Positions 16,000 through 25,131 of a stretch of DNA of 41,198 nucleotides are shown piece after piece. The stretch comes from an uncultured Finegoldia sp. GTDB taxonomy: Bacteria > Bacillota > Clostridia > Tissierellales > Peptoniphilaceae. The notes beneath the pieces were generated by a model that did no database searches, was not told the DNA's origin, and saw only the letters and a list, made by a program, of their open reading frames with translations. The stretch is taken from contig NZ_CAMXVC010000016.1 of NCBI RefSeq assembly GCF_947252345.1, forward strand, positions 1 to 41,198. The letters are read 5' to 3'. Both the position numbers and the translations under genes were made by a program. Position 1 is the stretch's first letter. Each line of letters starts with the position of its first letter.

Positions 16000-16524
16000 C
16001 TATATCGAGCCTAACTTATCAATTGGAAATAATCTAAAAAAAACAACACCATTAATAGCATTCTTTTTTATTGGTCCAACATATCTGCTATCATTGTATT
16101 TTTCGAGCTCTCTGTCATCGTTTATTACAAAATATTCATCATCATTTAATATCCATTTATCATTATTGAGCGTTTTTGAACGTTGAGATAGTACATAAGG
16201 CTCATAAATTTTTTTACCATTAACAAAAATGTCATCATTAACAATTTCAACAGAATCTTTTGGCATAGCTATAACCCTTGAAATATACTTTCTAGTTTTA
16301 TTTTTATTAGAATATTGAACAATATCGGTTTTTTTTATGTATCCTGTTAGTTTATTTAACTTATTTATCATTACAATGTCACCAGAATCTAATGTTGGAT
16401 TCATATTGGTAACTCTTACTACATCAAACTCTAAAATAAAGAATTTAATTATTAAAATCAATAAAATAAAAATAAGTAAAGAAAAAAACCAATTTGACAT
16501 TTTACTATTTAAAAATTTTTTCAT
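16000..16524 (-). CDS. Signal peptidase I homologue lacking both catalytic residues
   Basis: 174 residues with one N-terminal membrane span (about 11-31) and the box order of S26 signal peptidases. Box B, normally SMxPTL with the catalytic Ser, reads NMNPTL (Asn40). Box D, normally KRVIGxPGD with the general-base Lys, reads SRVIAMPKD (Ser82). Box E (NDDRELEKYNDSR, 135-147) is conserved. Both active-site residues are therefore absent although the fold looks intact, so it is unlikely to cleave signal peptides by the known Ser-Lys mechanism. Known dead relatives such as streptococcal SipA act in pilus assembly; no pilus gene is nearby. I chose ATG 16524, since the predicted promoter lies downstream of the earlier in-frame ATG. 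It is co-transcribed with lepA. Confidence 0.85.
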   Translation of the reverse strand: MKKFLNSKMSNWFFSLLIFILLILIIKFFILEFDVVRVTNMNPTLDSGDIVMINKLNKLTGYIKKTDIVQYSNKNKTRKYISRVIAMPKDSVEIVNDDIFVNGKKIYEPYVLSQRSKTLNNDKWILNDDEYFVINDDRELEKYNDSRYVGPIKKNAINGVVFFRLFPIDKLGSI

Positions 16525-16548
16525 AAAATCACCAGTCTTTACTTGCTT

Positions 16549-16557
16549 ATTATAACA
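16549..16557 (-). promoter_or_regulatory. Extended -10 promoter of the lepB-like gene and lepA
   Basis: Minus strand TGTTATAAT, an extended -10 (TGnTATAAT), about 25 bases before the ATG. The -35 region (GGTACT) is poor, as is common with an extended -10. It is divergent from the rpsT promoter. Confidence 0.55.
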
Positions 16558-16584
16558 TAAGTTTATTAAAAAGTACCACATTAC

Positions 16585-16613
16585 TTGAAATATTTAATAT
16601 TATAGTGTATAAT
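16585..16613 (+). promoter_or_regulatory. Promoter of rpsT
   Basis: TTGAAA (16585-16590) and TATAAT (16608-16613) with a 17-base spacer, about 33 bases ahead of the rpsT start codon. Confidence 0.82.
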
Positions 16614-16646
16614 AATAACACTGTTCAAAAATAAAGGAGGGATTTT

Positions 16647-16910
16647 ATGGCAAATATTAAATCAGCTATCAAAAGAATTGAAGTTACAAAACTAGAAACA
16701 GCTAGAAACAAATCAAAAAAGTCAGCTATTAAAACTTTTATCAAGAAATTTGAAGATGCTATATCAAAAAATGATAAAGAAGATGCTAAAAAATTATTTA
16801 ACATAGCAACTAAAAAGATTGATCAAGCAGCTAGTAAAAACACAATCTCTAAAAACAGTGCTGCAAAGAAAATAAGCAGAATGGCTAAATCATTAAACAA
16901 ATTAGCATAG
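16647..16910 (+). CDS. rpsT: 30S ribosomal protein S20
   Basis: An 87-residue, Lys-rich, all-helical protein starting MANIKSAIKRIEVTKLETAR and ending KKISRMAKSLNKLA: ribosomal protein S20 (bS20), a primary 16S rRNA binder. AAAGGAGGGA is the SD. It is convergent with holA, which together with comEC is its usual neighbour in Firmicutes. Confidence 0.98.
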   Translation: MANIKSAIKRIEVTKLETARNKSKKSAIKTFIKKFEDAISKNDKEDAKKLFNIATKKIDQAASKNTISKNSAAKKISRMAKSLNKLA

Positions 16911-16911
16911 A

Positions 16912-16939
16912 AATAATGTAAAGGATCCATTACATTATT
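16912..16939 (+). other. Inverted repeat after rpsT
   Basis: AATAATGTAA and TTACATTATT form a 10-bp perfect stem with an 8-base loop (AGGATCCA). It begins 1 base after the rpsT stop and is not followed by a T-run on the plus strand. It stands just before the true terminator and may stabilise the 3' end of the rpsT mRNA. Confidence 0.5.
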
Positions 16940-16942
16940 AAA

Positions 16943-16978
16943 AAAGGTTGAATATTAAATTCAACCTTTATTTTTTTG
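16943..16978. terminator. Bidirectional terminator between rpsT and holA
   Basis: An 11-bp stem (AAAGGTTGAAT / ATTCAACCTTT, 5-base loop) has a T-run after it on the plus strand (16971-16977) and T residues after it on the minus strand. It can end both rpsT and the comEC-holA transcripts; the holA stop codon lies in its right flank. Confidence 0.85.
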
Positions 16979-17966
16979 TCAAAATTTCACAAATACTGTT
17001 TTCTATGTAAAATTTTGAGTCCAAATTATTTGATTTTAATGAGGTTTCTACTTGATACATTTTATGAATTGCAAATCTTAGCTCATCATATCTCCACTTA
17101 CTATAGAAACCTTTTAGCTTATTTAATTCATATTGAGAAATTTTTAATCTTTTGACAACGTCGTAATCTGAATATTTAAGCCTAGAAAGTTCTTTTAAAT
17201 ATAATAGATTTCGAAATAATCTGATAACCATATGCAGAGCTCTATAAATTTGTTGAGAATCGCTTAAAATCAAATCAAGATAATATACAGTATCTTTAAA
17301 AAATTTTTTTGCGATTGAATCTGTTAAATCAAAAATGTTTTTATCATATTGATTTATCAGTGAATTTAAATCATCCTCTGTAATCTCAATTTTTTTTAGG
17401 TTATTAAATTTATCCAATTCATTGTTTATGTCAATTAAAGTTTTACCCGAATTTTTTATTAGATACAAAGAGTACTCAATAAAAGTATTGATAAAATTGT
17501 TATTTATTTTTTTACCAGCAAGATAATTAATAATATAAGATTTTAGTTGGTTTCTATTTAATTTATTAAATTCTATAACATTACCATGCTGAACAATTTC
17601 ATTGTATAGCTTTGATTTAAAAACTGTTGATTGACTAGTAATTATAATGAGACTGTATTCAGGAATATTCTTAATATATGGCAATAAAAGCTCAATATTT
17701 TGTTTATTCTTTGAAATACCATTTTTACTTAAATCAACATTATTTATTAAGATAAGCCTTTTTTTGCTAAACATAGGTATAGTCTCACATGAATTATAAA
17801 TTTTTTCAAATTCCGATAAATCATATTCATCAAAACTATCGGAATTATAAAATTTCTTTAATGAATCTAAGTATTTTTCTATATAGAATAGTTCTTCTCC
17901 ATAAATTAAAACAACTTTTGAGAGTAAATTTTTTTCTAGCTTATTTTTAGCCAATGAATAGTCCAT
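16968..17966 (-). CDS. holA: DNA polymerase III delta subunit
   Basis: A 332-residue clamp-loader delta subunit. The N-terminal AAA+-like fold begins KVVLIYGEELFYIEKYLDSL, with SKKRLILINNVD in the position of a degenerate Walker B, and the C-terminal collar domain contains QQIYRALHMVIRLFRNLLYL, the most family-like part. Delta opens the beta sliding clamp. Its start lies inside the end of comEC (20-base overlap), with SD GAGGAGTG, so the two are translationally coupled. Confidence 0.9.
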   Translation of the reverse strand: MDYSLAKNKLEKNLLSKVVLIYGEELFYIEKYLDSLKKFYNSDSFDEYDLSEFEKIYNSCETIPMFSKKRLILINNVDLSKNGISKNKQNIELLLPYIKNIPEYSLIIITSQSTVFKSKLYNEIVQHGNVIEFNKLNRNQLKSYIINYLAGKKINNNFINTFIEYSLYLIKNSGKTLIDINNELDKFNNLKKIEITEDDLNSLINQYDKNIFDLTDSIAKKFFKDTVYYLDLILSDSQQIYRALHMVIRLFRNLLYLKELSRLKYSDYDVVKRLKISQYELNKLKGFYSKWRYDELRFAIHKMYQVETSLKSNNLDSKFYIENSICEILTKK

Positions 17967-20238
17967 TTTTCACTCCTCTATTTCTAAAGTATACTAATAT
18001 TATTATAACTGATAGTAAAGAATTTTGTTCTCGAACGAAAAAATGATAAAACGAAAACTTCGACCTATTTGATTTAATAGAATTAAAATTTTCGCTAGAA
18101 ATGACCTCTATATTTCCGTCCAAATCTATTCTTTTAATTGGGATTTTTAATGAACTTAATTTTCTTATAGTTGTTGCATGTGGATGGCCATATTCATTTC
18201 TCCATCCGCAAGAAATTACAGCTTGTTTTGGATGTACTTTTTTTAAGAAATTTATATCCGAACTGCTTTTACTTCCATGATGTGAAACCTTAAGAATTGT
18301 TGATTTTATATTTTCGTTCAGGATATTTCTCTCATATTCTCCAGATATATCACCAGTTACTAAAATTGAAATATTATTTACATAAAGATGATAAACCAAA
18401 GATTTGTCATTTTCTTCAGAACTAACCGGTTTATTGATGACAAAAATTTTCACATTTCCTATTTTGAAAGAATCGTGATTATCAATGCTTAAATATTTGT
18501 TTCCTTGATGGTATTTATTTATAAAAATCTCTTTACCACCTCTTCTAGACAATACAATTGGTTTATATGATTTATTGATTTCAATAATATTTTTGCTATG
18601 GTCTTCATCAAAATGTGTAAGAAATACATAATCCAAATTACATAATCCAATTTTTTTTAGATAATCCACTAAGTAAATTCCTGATTTATCATTTTCTTTA
18701 TAAGAACCACCGGTATCAATCATAAAAGAGTTAAAATATTGCCTAACAAGGCAACAGTCTCCTTGACCTACATCTACAAAATTTATAATCGTTATAGGAT
18801 TAATAATATTTAAGATGAAAGGAATTGTAAAACTCATTATTAACATTTTTGTCAATGTTTGTTTGTTATACAAACCTAATGTTTTGACATAATGCCAATT
18901 GTAAATCGTAAATAACAATAAATAGTAAACAATAATCATTAAAATAGAAAAACTCATAAAATTATATGTTTTAATGTTAAAAATGTTAATTGTCTTGAAA
19001 ATATAATCTAATATACTCATTAAAATATCAATTAAAAAAACACAAGCATAACATATTTTATTTGGTATGATTAATACAAAAACCGCTAATTCTATTATTA
19101 TTGTAAAAATTGGTAATATAAACATGTTTCCAATTATAAAGCCAAGCGTATATTCATTAAAAAATCTTAATTGTACTGGCAACAATACTATGTAAACTAA
19201 CGAAGACAATAAAAAGTAGTTATATAAATTTTTGTTTTTCTTTTTCAATTTAGGATACAAATAAATAATTGTGAATGTAGCCAAGAAAGAGAATAAAAAT
19301 CCTGCATCAAAAATATTATAAGGATTGATTAATAAAATAATAATTGCAGCTATGAATAAATTATTTAAATTATACCAATCTATTTGCATTTGATTTGAAA
19401 GTTCAACAATTAAGAGCATTATGAAAGCTCTTATTATTGAGGAAGGCAATCCTACAACATAGCCATAAATTCCAATAAAGATTATAGATATCCAAGAAAT
19501 TATTTTTCGGTTAATGTGAAATAATCCAAAAATCTTATTGAATATGGTATAAATAATTATGATATGCAATCCACTAATAGCAAATATATGACTTATTCCT
19601 AAGCTTTTTATATTTTCATAATAATCATCATTTAGAAAATTGTATCCTGTGAAAATAGATTTTAGAATAGTTGAAGTATTTTGAGTAAAATTTGAATCAA
19701 ATTTTTTCGTTATATAATTTAAAACTATTTTTCTAGTTTTCAGTAAAATTGAATTTGATTTTCCAATTATTACAGGATTTGTTCTGGTGTAAAAATCCCC
19801 ATATATGTTGTTTTTTAGTAGGAAGAACTTGTAATTAAACATATAAGGATTACCATTTGTATATGCTTTATTTACTTTTGCTCTTATATTTATAATATCC
19901 CCAATACTATAATCTTCTTTTGTTTTTAAAAAAAATTTTACATTTTTTTTATACAACGATTTAACAATATATTTTTTTGCAGATCTATTTTTATTAACTA
20001 CTACGCAATTAACATCCATAAATTCATTATCCTTTATTTGGTTATAAGTAGTGTTAATAATATTTAAATGGATTATTGTTAAAAAGATAATTATTAATGC
20101 TGCACAAAGTTTTAGTTTATGTTTATACAACAATATTCCCGTAAAAAAAATATTAATTGCAACGAAAAGAGGATCTAAATATATGTATATAATTGTTGTT
20201 ATAATTAATTGTAATAAAATGATTAATGTGATTAGCAT
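17947..20238 (-). CDS. comEC: DNA uptake channel protein ComEC/Rec2
   Basis: 763 residues: an N-terminal two-span segment and soluble OB-like region (DUF4131), the central Competence domain of many spans beginning near GISHIFAISGLHIIIIYTIF, then a C-terminal metallo-beta-lactamase domain. The latter shows FVDVGQGDCCLVRQY, THFDEDHSKN, VTGDISGEYE and VSHHGSKSSSD, with ISCGWRNEYGHPH. ComEC carries single-stranded DNA across the membrane in transformation. The last 35 residues (FYHFFVREQNSL onward) extend past the usual end and contain a hydrophobic stretch. The weak SD (TTAGGT) and the lack of a promoter suggest low, readthrough-driven expression. Confidence 0.95.
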   Translation of the reverse strand: MLITLIILLQLIITTIIYIYLDPLFVAINIFFTGILLYKHKLKLCAALIIIFLTIIHLNIINTTYNQIKDNEFMDVNCVVVNKNRSAKKYIVKSLYKKNVKFFLKTKEDYSIGDIINIRAKVNKAYTNGNPYMFNYKFFLLKNNIYGDFYTRTNPVIIGKSNSILLKTRKIVLNYITKKFDSNFTQNTSTILKSIFTGYNFLNDDYYENIKSLGISHIFAISGLHIIIIYTIFNKIFGLFHINRKIISWISIIFIGIYGYVVGLPSSIIRAFIMLLIVELSNQMQIDWYNLNNLFIAAIIILLINPYNIFDAGFLFSFLATFTIIYLYPKLKKKNKNLYNYFLLSSLVYIVLLPVQLRFFNEYTLGFIIGNMFILPIFTIIIELAVFVLIIPNKICYACVFLIDILMSILDYIFKTINIFNIKTYNFMSFSILMIIVYYLLLFTIYNWHYVKTLGLYNKQTLTKMLIMSFTIPFILNIINPITIINFVDVGQGDCCLVRQYFNSFMIDTGGSYKENDKSGIYLVDYLKKIGLCNLDYVFLTHFDEDHSKNIIEINKSYKPIVLSRRGGKEIFINKYHQGNKYLSIDNHDSFKIGNVKIFVINKPVSSEENDKSLVYHLYVNNISILVTGDISGEYERNILNENIKSTILKVSHHGSKSSSDINFLKKVHPKQAVISCGWRNEYGHPHATTIRKLSSLKIPIKRIDLDGNIEVISSENFNSIKSNRSKFSFYHFFVREQNSLLSVIIILVYFRNRGVKNGLFIG

Positions 20239-20251
20239 TTTGTACCTAATA

Positions 20252-20285
20252 TAGAGAAATCACAGCAAAATAACTGTGATTTCTC
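20252..20285 (-). terminator. Hairpin between eno and comEC, weak terminator on the minus strand
   Basis: A 12-bp perfect stem (GAGAAATCACAG / CTGTGATTTCTC, 8-base loop). On the minus strand, where eno is transcribed, it is followed only by TATATTAGG, so it lacks a real U-tract; the T-run is on the opposite strand. The comEC ATG is 15 bases after it. It may end most glycolytic transcripts inefficiently or act as a 3' stabiliser. Confidence 0.55.
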
Positions 20286-20299
20286 ATTTTTGAATTTCA

Positions 20300-21586
20300 C
20301 TATTTTTTTAAATTATAAAAAGTTTTAATTCCATAATACTTAGCTGTAGATTCAAGCATATCTTCTATTCTAAGAAGTTGATTGTATTTACAAATTCTAT
20401 CAGTTCTGGATGTCGAACCTGTTTTGATCTGTCCAGCATTAGTTGCGACGGCTATGTCTGCTATAGTGGTATCTTCAGTCTCTCCAGACCTATGAGAGAT
20501 AACTGCAGTATATCCATTGCGTTTTGCTAATTCGATGGCATCCAATGTTTCTGTTAAAGTTCCGATTTGATTTAATTTTATTAATATTGAATTGCAAACT
20601 CCCAATTCGATGCCTTTTTGTAGTCTTTTAACATTAGTAACAAACAAATCATCTCCAACTAATTGAATTTTTTCGCCTAATTCTTCAGTCATTTTTTTCC
20701 ATCCATCCCAATCATCTTCAGCTAATCCATCTTCGATTGATATTATTGGATATTTTTGTACTAAATTTTTATAGTATTCAATCATTTCATCACTAGTTCT
20801 TACTGCGTTGTCACCTTGCATATTGTATTTTCCATTTTCATAAAATTCACTTGCAGCAGCATCAATAGCTATCATTACATCTTTTCCTGGTTCATAACCA
20901 GCTTTATTAATGGCTTCAACAATTGTTTTTAGAGCTTCTTCATTTGAATTTAAGTTAGGGGCGAATCCACCTTCGTCACCTACAGCTGTATTTAATTTTT
21001 TATCTTTTAAAACTTTTTTTAAATTATGGAATACTTCTGCTCCCATTCTTAACGATTCTTTAAAACTATCTCCACCAACTGGCATTATCATAAATTCTTG
21101 AATATCAACGTTATTGTCAGCGTGCTGACCTCCGTTTAGAATATTCATCATTGGCACTGGTAAAGTTTTAGCATTAACTCCGCCAATATATTCAAATAGT
21201 TTTTGTCCATTTTCGTCTGCTGCAGCTTTTGCAACTGCTAGAGAAACTCCGAGGATGGCATTAGCACCAAGTCTAGATTTATTTTCTGTTCCATCCAATT
21301 CGATTAAATAATTATCAATTCCAACTTGGTCAAAAACATCCCATCCAACTAATTCATCTGCTATTTCTAAATTAACATTGTCCACAGCTTTTTGAACGCC
21401 TTTTCCCAAAAATCTACATTCATCATTATCTCTTAACTCTACTGCTTCATGCACACCTGTTGAAGCCCCAGATGGTACTATTGCTGAACCCATTGCCCCA
21501 GATTCTGTGTAAACTTCTACCTCAACTGTTGGATTCCCTCTAGAATCTAGTACTTCTCTTGCGTAAATATCGATTATTGAACTCAT
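20300..21586 (-). CDS. eno: Enolase
   Basis: A 428-residue enolase converting 2-phosphoglycerate to PEP. Motifs are intact: DSRGNPTVEVEV at the N-terminus, GASTGVHEAVELRD, the GDEGGFAPN loop, SIEDGLAEDDW, and the signature ILIKLNQIGTLTET with SHRSGETEDTTIAD. It is the last gene of gap-pgk-tpiA-gpmI-eno, 1 base after gpmI. Confidence 0.99.
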   Translation of the reverse strand: MSSIIDIYAREVLDSRGNPTVEVEVYTESGAMGSAIVPSGASTGVHEAVELRDNDECRFLGKGVQKAVDNVNLEIADELVGWDVFDQVGIDNYLIELDGTENKSRLGANAILGVSLAVAKAAADENGQKLFEYIGGVNAKTLPVPMMNILNGGQHADNNVDIQEFMIMPVGGDSFKESLRMGAEVFHNLKKVLKDKKLNTAVGDEGGFAPNLNSNEEALKTIVEAINKAGYEPGKDVMIAIDAAASEFYENGKYNMQGDNAVRTSDEMIEYYKNLVQKYPIISIEDGLAEDDWDGWKKMTEELGEKIQLVGDDLFVTNVKRLQKGIELGVCNSILIKLNQIGTLTETLDAIELAKRNGYTAVISHRSGETEDTTIADIAVATNAGQIKTGSTSRTDRICKYNQLLRIEDMLESTAKYYGIKTFYNLKK

Positions 21587-21587
21587 T

Positions 21588-23132
21588 TTATTTCTCCTTT
21601 TTAATTAAAGATTTACCTGTCATTTCAGAAGGTTGTTCTATTTTCATTAATTCTAATATTGTCGGTGCAATATCAGATAATAATCCATTATTTAATTTTA
21701 TGCTTTTATCTGGATATTCAATAAGTGGAACAGGATTTGTTGTATGCGCAGTAAATGGCCCTCCTGTTTTTTCATCAATTAAATATTCACTATTACCGTG
21801 GTCTGCGGTAATAAGAGCATAATATTTTCCGTTACTATCAATTTCGTTTAAAATATCTCCTAGGCATCTATCGACAGTTTCTACCGCAATTTTATCAGCG
21901 GGTATAATACCAGTATGCCCTACCATATCAGAATTTGCAAAATTTAAAATAATTAAATCATAAATATCTTTTTTTATGACATCAACTACATGATTTTTTA
22001 CCTCAATTGCACTCATTTCTGGTTTTAGGTCATAAGTAGAAACTTTTGGAGAAGGAACTAATATTCTATCTTCATTATCAAATTCTTTTTCAATGCCACC
22101 ATTAAAGAAGAAAGTAACGTGAGCGTATTTTTCTGTTTCGGCAATTCGCAATTGTTTTAAGCCTTTTTTTGAAATAATTTGACCTAAAACATTATTGTAT
22201 TCTTGTTTTGGATATGCTATATCAACATTTTGTATTGTCTTATCGTATTGAGTCATAGTTACAAAATCTATATCGTTAAATTTTTTTCTGTCAAATCCAT
22301 CAAAATCGTCATCAACAAATGCTCGAGTTAATTGTCTTGCACGATCTGGTCTAAAATTGATGAATATGAAAGAATCTCCATCTGATACTTTTGTAATTTT
22401 TCCATTATTTATTACAGAACAAGGCTCTATAAATTCATCTGTAATGTTTTTATCATAACTATCCTTTAAATATTGTATAGGATTATCAGTTTTATGTCCG
22501 TCTCCTTTTGTAATAACATCATATGTTTGTTTAGTTCTGTCCCATCTTTTATCTCTATCCATTGCGTAGAATCTTCCACAAATCGATGCTATTTCACCAA
22601 CTCCTATTTGAGATATGTCCTTTTCTAAATTTGCTATATCTTTTATGGCAGTTGTAGGTGATACATCACGTCCATCTGTAAAGCAGTGTATTGCAACATT
22701 TGAAAAATCAAGTTTTTTACATAATTTTAAAATGGCGACTAAATGATTATAATGCGAATGAACACCTCCGGATGACAATAATCCCATCAAGTGTAATTTT
22801 TTACTTTTTTCTTTTGTTTTTAAAATAATATTAGTTAATACTTTATTTTCATAAAATTTACCATTTTCGATTTCATTTGAAATTTTACTTAAATCTTGAA
22901 ATATTATCCTTCCAGAGCCTATATTCATATGGCCTACTTCAGAATTTCCCATTTGTCCAGCTGGAAGACCAACTTCGTTTCCGGAAGCTATAAGTTGAGA
23001 ATTAGGATACTCTCTCATTAACTTATCAAAATTAGGTGTGTTTGCAAGCCTAATGACATTACCAGGATAATCCTTTCCTAATCCCCATCCGTCAAGTATT
23101 ATTAAAATCAATTTATTTAAATTATTCTCCAT
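21588..23132 (-). CDS. gpmI: 2,3-bisphosphoglycerate-independent phosphoglycerate mutase
   Basis: A 514-residue alkaline-phosphatase-fold mutase with Asp14 in LIILDGWG, catalytic Ser64 in MGNSEVGHMNIGSGRI, the CFTDGRDVSP motif, and the C-terminal metal ligands in NFANSDMVGHTG and ITADHGNSE. It interconverts 3- and 2-phosphoglycerate. The ATG overlaps the end of tpiA by 11 bases. Confidence 0.98.
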   Translation of the reverse strand: MENNLNKLILIILDGWGLGKDYPGNVIRLANTPNFDKLMREYPNSQLIASGNEVGLPAGQMGNSEVGHMNIGSGRIIFQDLSKISNEIENGKFYENKVLTNIILKTKEKSKKLHLMGLLSSGGVHSHYNHLVAILKLCKKLDFSNVAIHCFTDGRDVSPTTAIKDIANLEKDISQIGVGEIASICGRFYAMDRDKRWDRTKQTYDVITKGDGHKTDNPIQYLKDSYDKNITDEFIEPCSVINNGKITKVSDGDSFIFINFRPDRARQLTRAFVDDDFDGFDRKKFNDIDFVTMTQYDKTIQNVDIAYPKQEYNNVLGQIISKKGLKQLRIAETEKYAHVTFFFNGGIEKEFDNEDRILVPSPKVSTYDLKPEMSAIEVKNHVVDVIKKDIYDLIILNFANSDMVGHTGIIPADKIAVETVDRCLGDILNEIDSNGKYYALITADHGNSEYLIDEKTGGPFTAHTTNPVPLIEYPDKSIKLNNGLLSDIAPTILELMKIEQPSEMTGKSLIKKEK

Positions 23133-23877
23133 AATTTATTAGTTTAGAAAAACTTTCAACTTCTAAACTAGCACCTCCTACTAAAACTCCATCAATATCA
23201 TTTTTAGACATAATTTCAGATATATTGCTCGGTTTAACACTTCCTCCATATTGAATCCTTATTTTATTGGCTAATTCATTGTTATATATTTCGGATAATA
23301 GATTTCTAATAAAGTGGCACATCTCTTGAGCATTATCGCTTGAAGCTGTTTTTCCTGTTCCGATTGCCCATAGAGGTTCATAAGCAATAACTAAATTATT
23401 ATTTATCATATCAGATGAAATATTTTTTAAATCTGCTTTTAACTGATTTTCAACAACTTCGTTTTGTTTATTTGCTTGTCTTTGTTCTAAATTTTCCCCA
23501 CAGCATAAAATTGGTTTCAATCTATTATTTAAAGCTGATATAATTTTTTTATTTAATAATTCATCATCTTCATTAAAAATAGTTCTTCTCTCAGAATGCC
23601 CTATTATTACATAATTCACACCTAAATCTTTAAGCATTTTGGGTGATATTTCACCTGTGAAGGCACCATACTCTTCAAAATACATATTCTGAGCACCTAC
23701 TGATATATCCGAAAATTCAAATTCTTTTGACAAGGTTTTTAGTGAAGTGAATGGAGCAATGATACAAGTTTCTACTTTTTCAGATAGTTCAAGGTTTTTT
23801 AGCTTTTTTACAAAATCTAAAGTTTCACTATCTGTATTGTTCATTTTCCAGTTTCCTGCAATTAATGGTCTTCTCAT
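23122..23877 (-). CDS. tpiA: Triosephosphate isomerase
   Basis: A 251-residue TIM barrel. From ATG 23877 the protein begins MRRPLIAGNWKMNN with catalytic Lys11, then His94 in GHSERR and Glu167 in AYEPLWAIGTGK, with the phosphate-binding end DGVLVGGASL. The start was chosen because it gives the canonical N-terminus. Upstream in-frame starts would add nine residues that overlap the pgk stop. SD is weak, consistent with coupling to pgk, whose stop is 4 bases ahead. Confidence 0.97.
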   Translation of the reverse strand: MRRPLIAGNWKMNNTDSETLDFVKKLKNLELSEKVETCIIAPFTSLKTLSKEFEFSDISVGAQNMYFEEYGAFTGEISPKMLKDLGVNYVIIGHSERRTIFNEDDELLNKKIISALNNRLKPILCCGENLEQRQANKQNEVVENQLKADLKNISSDMINNNLVIAYEPLWAIGTGKTASSDNAQEMCHFIRNLLSEIYNNELANKIRIQYGGSVKPSNISEIMSKNDIDGVLVGGASLEVESFSKLINYGE

Positions 23878-23881
23878 AATC

Positions 23882-25069
23882 TTATCTCTCATCAATACAA
23901 TCAATTCCTGGTAGGGTTTTACCTTCTAAAAATTCTAATGAAGCCCCTCCTCCGGTGGATACGTGCGTAATTTTATTTTTATTTCCAGATTTTGCAATAG
24001 CAGATGCACTATCACCACCGCCAACTATAGTTATAGCGTTTGATTTAGCTAGAGAGTTCGCAATTTCAAAAGTTCCTTTACTAAATTTTGCGATTTCAAA
24101 TACTCCCATTGGACCATTCCAAACAATTGTTTTTGATTTTTGAATTTCTTCATCAAATATCCTTATTGTCTTATATCCAATGTCAAAACCAGCTAAATTG
24201 TCAGTAAATTCGTCAAGAGAAATTATTTTCGACTCACTTTCTTCATTCATTTCTTTAGCTACTACAAAATCAACTGGCAAGAATATCTTAACTCCTTTTT
24301 CTTGCGCTTTATTAAGTAAAGAACTAGCTAATTCTAGTTTATCATCTTCAACTAATGATTTTCCGACGTTTTTACCTTTTGACTTAATAAAAGTGAATGC
24401 CATTGCTCCACCAATAAGTATTGTATCCACTTTGTCTAATAAATTTTCAATAACTCCAATTTTATCAGACACCTTAGCGCCTCCCAATATAGCAGTGAAA
24501 GGTCTTTCAGGATTTTCTAAAGCTTTTCCCATTATTTCGAGTTCTTTTTGAATCAACAAACCTACTGCACTTGGTAAAAACTTCGAAACCCCAACATTAG
24601 AAGCATGAGCCCTATGACTAGTACCAAAGGCGTCATTTATATATATGTCAGCTAATTCAGATAATTGCTTAGAAAATGATTCGTCATTTTTTTCTTCTTC
24701 TTTTCTAAATCTAGTATTTTGAATTAACATTATTTCTTTTTTGTTTAACTTTTTACTTTCTTCTATTACTGAATCATCGACGACATTGTTATTATCAATA
24801 AATTTAACTTGTTGACCAATTATTTCAGAAAGCTTTTCAGCTACAGGCTTCAAAGAGTATTCTTCTTTAGCTTCGCCTTTTGGTCTGCCTAGATGACTCA
24901 TTAATATTACTTTGGCATTGTTATCTAGTAAAAATTTTATTGTTGGAATAGAAGCATCGATTCGATTTGTATCTGTAATTACCCCGTTTTTTATTGGCAC
25001 ATTATAGTCAACTCTTACTAGTACTCTTTTATTGTTTACATCCAAATCTTTTAAAGTTTTTTTGTTCAT
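23882..25069 (-). CDS. pgk: Phosphoglycerate kinase
   Basis: A 395-residue kinase making ATP from 1,3-bisphosphoglycerate. Visible motifs are RVDYNVPIKNG with MSHLGRPKG, the substrate region INDAFGTSHRAHAS, AILGGAKVSDKI and the C-terminal GGGDSASA and STGGGASLEFLEGKTLPGI. ATG 25069 is preferred over an in-frame GTG at 25078. The SD is AAGGAAGTG. Confidence 0.98.
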   Translation of the reverse strand: MNKKTLKDLDVNNKRVLVRVDYNVPIKNGVITDTNRIDASIPTIKFLLDNNAKVILMSHLGRPKGEAKEEYSLKPVAEKLSEIIGQQVKFIDNNNVVDDSVIEESKKLNKKEIMLIQNTRFRKEEEKNDESFSKQLSELADIYINDAFGTSHRAHASNVGVSKFLPSAVGLLIQKELEIMGKALENPERPFTAILGGAKVSDKIGVIENLLDKVDTILIGGAMAFTFIKSKGKNVGKSLVEDDKLELASSLLNKAQEKGVKIFLPVDFVVAKEMNEESESKIISLDEFTDNLAGFDIGYKTIRIFDEEIQKSKTIVWNGPMGVFEIAKFSKGTFEIANSLAKSNAITIVGGGDSASAIAKSGNKNKITHVSTGGGASLEFLEGKTLPGIDCIDER

Positions 25070-25082
25070 TAATATCACTTCC

Positions 25083-25122
25083 TTTTAAAAGAGTCGATAG
25101 CAAATAAAACAGCATCGACTCT
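25083..25122 (-). terminator. Weak terminator-like hairpin between gap and pgk
   Basis: A 9-bp stem (AGAGTCGAT / ATCGACTCT, 15-base loop) followed on the minus strand by TTTTAAAA. It lies 10 bases after the gap stop and probably sets a higher gap dose by partial termination or mRNA 3' protection. Confidence 0.6.
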
Positions 25123-25131
25123 AATTAACAT

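Noticed and set aside
16525..16581. Longer N-terminus for the LepB-like protein from ATG 16581
   Set aside because: The extended -10 promoter at 16549-16557 lies inside it, and the SD is placed for ATG 16524.
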